From: Alphaproteobacteria bacterium
GTDB lineage: Bacteria > Pseudomonadota > Alphaproteobacteria > Rhodobacterales > Rhodobacteraceae
Reading direction: 5' to 3'
DNA length: 6,266 nucleotides
Assembly: GCA_030424705.1 (NCBI GenBank)
Contig: JAUHWJ010000126.1
Coordinates: 1-6,266 of the forward strand
The notes under the pieces are model-generated. The model was not told the origin of the DNA. It saw nothing but the letters and a program-made list of their open reading frames with translations, and did not search any database. How positions within the stretch are numbered: position 1 is the stretch's first letter; each line of letters begins with the position of its first letter. Position numbers and translations under genes: made by a program. This document shows, piece after piece, positions 4,922-6,266 of the stretch.

Positions 4922-5944
4922 ATGAAAGCCCGTTCCCTTCTCCTCGCCGCCGGCTTCGCCGCGCTTTCCGTAGCGGGAGCCTCCGCGCAGGTCGTCGGCG
5001 TCAGCTGGTCCAACTTCCAGGAGGAGCGCTGGAAGACGGACGAGGCCGCGATCAAGGCCGCGCTGGAGGCGGCGGGCGCGACCTATATCTCGGCGGACGC
5101 GCAATCCTCCTCCGCCAAGCAGCTTTCCGACATCGAGAGCCTGATCGCCCAGGGGGCGGAGGCGCTCATCATCCTCGCGCAGGACGCGCAGGCCATCGGC
5201 CCCGCGGTCGAGGCGGCGGCGGACGAGGGGATTCCGGTGGTCGGCTATGACCGGCTGATCGAGGATGCGCGCGCCTTCTACCTGACCTTCGACAACATGG
5301 AGGTCGGCCGCATGCAGGCCCGCGCCGTCTTCGCCGCAGCGCCGAAGGGCAATTACGTCATGATCAAGGGCTCGCCGACCGACCCGAACGCGGATTTCCT
5401 GCGCGCCGGGCAGCAGGAGATCATCGACGCGGCCGTGAAGGCCGGGGACATCACCATCGTCGGCGAGGCCTATACGGACGGCTGGCTCCCCGCCAACGCG
5501 CAGCGGAACATGGAGCAGATCCTCACCGCGAACGACAACAAGGTGGACGCCGTCGTCGCCTCGAATGACGGCACGGCGGGCGGCGTCGTCGCCGCGCTGC
5601 AGGCTCAGGGCATGGCGGGCATTCCCGTCTCCGGGCAGGACGGCGACCACGCAGCGCTGAACCGGGTGGCCCTCGGCACGCAGACCGTCTCCGTCTGGAA
5701 GGATGCGCGGGAACTCGGCAAGGCCGCGGCTGAGATCGCCGTCGCTATGGCCAAGGGCGCCGCGATGGCGGACGTGCCGGGCGCCGGCGCGTGGACCTCC
5801 CCCGCCGGCACGGAGCTGACGGCGATCTTCCTCGCGCCGAACCCGATCACGAGGGACAACCTGTCCGTCGTGGTCGATGCGGGCTGGATAACGAAGGACG
5901 CGCTCTGCCAGGGCGTCACGAACGGCCCGGCGCCCTGTAACTGA
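4922..5944 (+). CDS. xylF: D-xylose ABC transporter, periplasmic substrate-binding protein
   Basis: This 340-residue sugar-binding protein of the ribose/xylose type I periplasmic-binding fold captures sugar in the periplasm and delivers it to the membrane permease. Residues 1-22 are a Sec signal peptide: K2 and R4, a hydrophobic core, then A-S-A with predicted cleavage before Q23. Its features follow E. coli XylF in order as I recall that sequence: an ERW motif near 37, [73 protein letters not shown] and GTQTVSVWK. These include the tryptophans and Asp/Asn residues that contact pentose in the family. Xylose is therefore the best substrate call, though close paralogues bind other sugars. Two cysteines, C329 and C339, lie at the extreme C-terminus and could form a disulfide. 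It is the first gene of the rightward operon and probably repressed by the neighbouring ROK regulator. Confidence 0.92.
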   Translation: MKARSLLLAAGFAALSVAGASAQVVGVSWSNFQEERWKTDEAAIKAALEAAGATYISADAQSSSAKQLSDIESLIAQGAEALIILAQDAQAIGPAVEAAADEGIPVVGYDRLIEDARAFYLTFDNMEVGRMQARAVFAAAPKGNYVMIKGSPTDPNADFLRAGQQEIIDAAVKAGDITIVGEAYTDGWLPANAQRNMEQILTANDNKVDAVVASNDGTAGGVVAALQAQGMAGIPVSGQDGDHAALNRVALGTQTVSVWKDARELGKAAAEIAVAMAKGAAMADVPGAGAWTSPAGTELTAIFLAPNPITRDNLSVVVDAGWITKDALCQGVTNGPAPCN

Positions 5945-5952
5945 CCTGAGCT

Positions 5953-5976
5953 CGGCCCCGGCATCCGCCGGGGCCG
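5953..5976 (+). other. Intercistronic RNA hairpin between xylF and the permease gene
   Basis: A perfect ten-base stem, CGGCCCCGGC at 5953-5962 and GCCGGGGCCG at 5967-5976, has a four-base loop (ATCC) and starts nine bases after the xylF stop. No T tract follows, so it is probably not an intrinsic terminator. In sugar ABC operons such hairpins often protect the binding-protein mRNA from 3' exonucleases and so raise its level over the permease. That role is inferred here. Confidence 0.75.
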
Positions 5977-6003
5977 CCGCCACGGCAAGGGGAGCAAGAC
6001 GCC

Positions 6004-6266
6004 ATGGCCGACGCGACCGCCGACGCGCCGAAGCGGCGCAGCCTGACCGAGACGCTGGAGCTCGACACCCGCCTTCTCGGCATGGTCGGCGCCTTCCTCG
6101 TCCTCTGCCTCGCCTTCGACATCGTGACGGAGGGGCGCTTCCTCACCCCCCGGAACATCTTCAACCTGACGATCCAGACGGTTTCGGTGGCGATCATGGC
6201 GACCGGCATGGTCTTCATCATCGTCTGCCGGCATATCGACCTCTCGGTCGGCTCCATCCTCGCCGT
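6004..6266 (+). CDS. xylH: Sugar ABC transporter permease (XylH-type), 3'-truncated by window end
   Basis: The first 87 codons of an inner-membrane permease of the branched-chain/ribose type (BPD_transp_2), which would pair with XylF and an ATPase encoded beyond the window. A hydrophilic cytoplasmic N-terminus (1-22) precedes the first membrane helix at about 24-42. It is followed by TEGRFLTPRNIFNLTIQT, where the family has a G-x-x-L/F-x-x-R-N-x-x-N-L pattern, and a second helix at about 57-76. The conserved IDLSVGS motif is at 78-84. E. coli XylH has the same order of elements as I recall it. The ribosome site AGGGGAG at 5988-5994 lies nine bases before the ATG. It sits 59 bases after xylF, with the hairpin between, so the genes form one operon. 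The symbol rests on the xylF context; the frame is intact to the window end. Confidence 0.87.
   Translation, partial: MADATADAPKRRSLTETLELDTRLLGMVGAFLVLCLAFDIVTEGRFLTPRNIFNLTIQTVSVAIMATGMVFIIVCRHIDLSVGSILA

Noticed and set aside
4844..5983. Long leftward open frame of 379 codons opposite xylF
   Set aside because: It is the antisense shadow of a GC-rich gene whose product is clearly recognisable on the + strand.

Overview
The window looks like chromosomal DNA from a high-GC alphaproteobacterium, most probably a member of the Rhodobacterales. That is inferred from protein style and base composition and was not tested by a search. Hand counts give 51/60 G+C at 3001-3060, against 26/60 at 2221-2280 and 30/60 at 2341-2400, so one gene in the middle differs sharply in composition from its neighbours.

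Left part (1-1548, + strand): the 3' portion of a leuB-type 3-isopropylmalate dehydrogenase, cut by the window edge. It is followed by a GNAT acetyltransferase that appears to start at a CTG overlapping the leuB stop codon (CTGA).

Middle (1491-2811): a low-GC island holding one complete class I SAM-dependent methyltransferase (1917-2669), with no operon partner. An imperfect direct repeat of about 83 bp flanks it (1491-1573 and 2728-2811; 56/60 identical over the first 60 bases). The repeat is at once the last codons and stop of the GNAT gene and, on the opposite strand, the last codons and stop of the ROK regulator gene. The simplest reading is an ancestral convergent, 3'-overlapping GNAT/ROK pair split by an insertion that duplicated the junction. 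The left copy also carries an antisense coding-like remnant (1534-1698) of an unidentified protein.

Right part (2727-6266): a pentose-type sugar uptake and oxidation locus built around a divergent control region (4689-4921). Leftward run a short-chain dehydrogenase resembling Caulobacter D-xylose 1-dehydrogenase and, 3 bp behind it, a ROK-family (XylR-like) repressor. Rightward run xylF, the periplasmic D-xylose-binding protein, then a strong intercistronic hairpin, then the start of the XylH-type permease, cut by the window end. Together they suggest import of D-xylose or a similar sugar, NAD-linked oxidation to a lactone, and sugar-responsive repression. The control region has a perfect 15-bp palindrome, an AT-rich inverted repeat around a TTGACA box, and a plausible promoter for the leftward operon.

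I found no tRNA, rRNA, CRISPR array, transposase or recombinase gene. The most unusual structure is the duplicated GNAT/ROK junction around the foreign methyltransferase gene.
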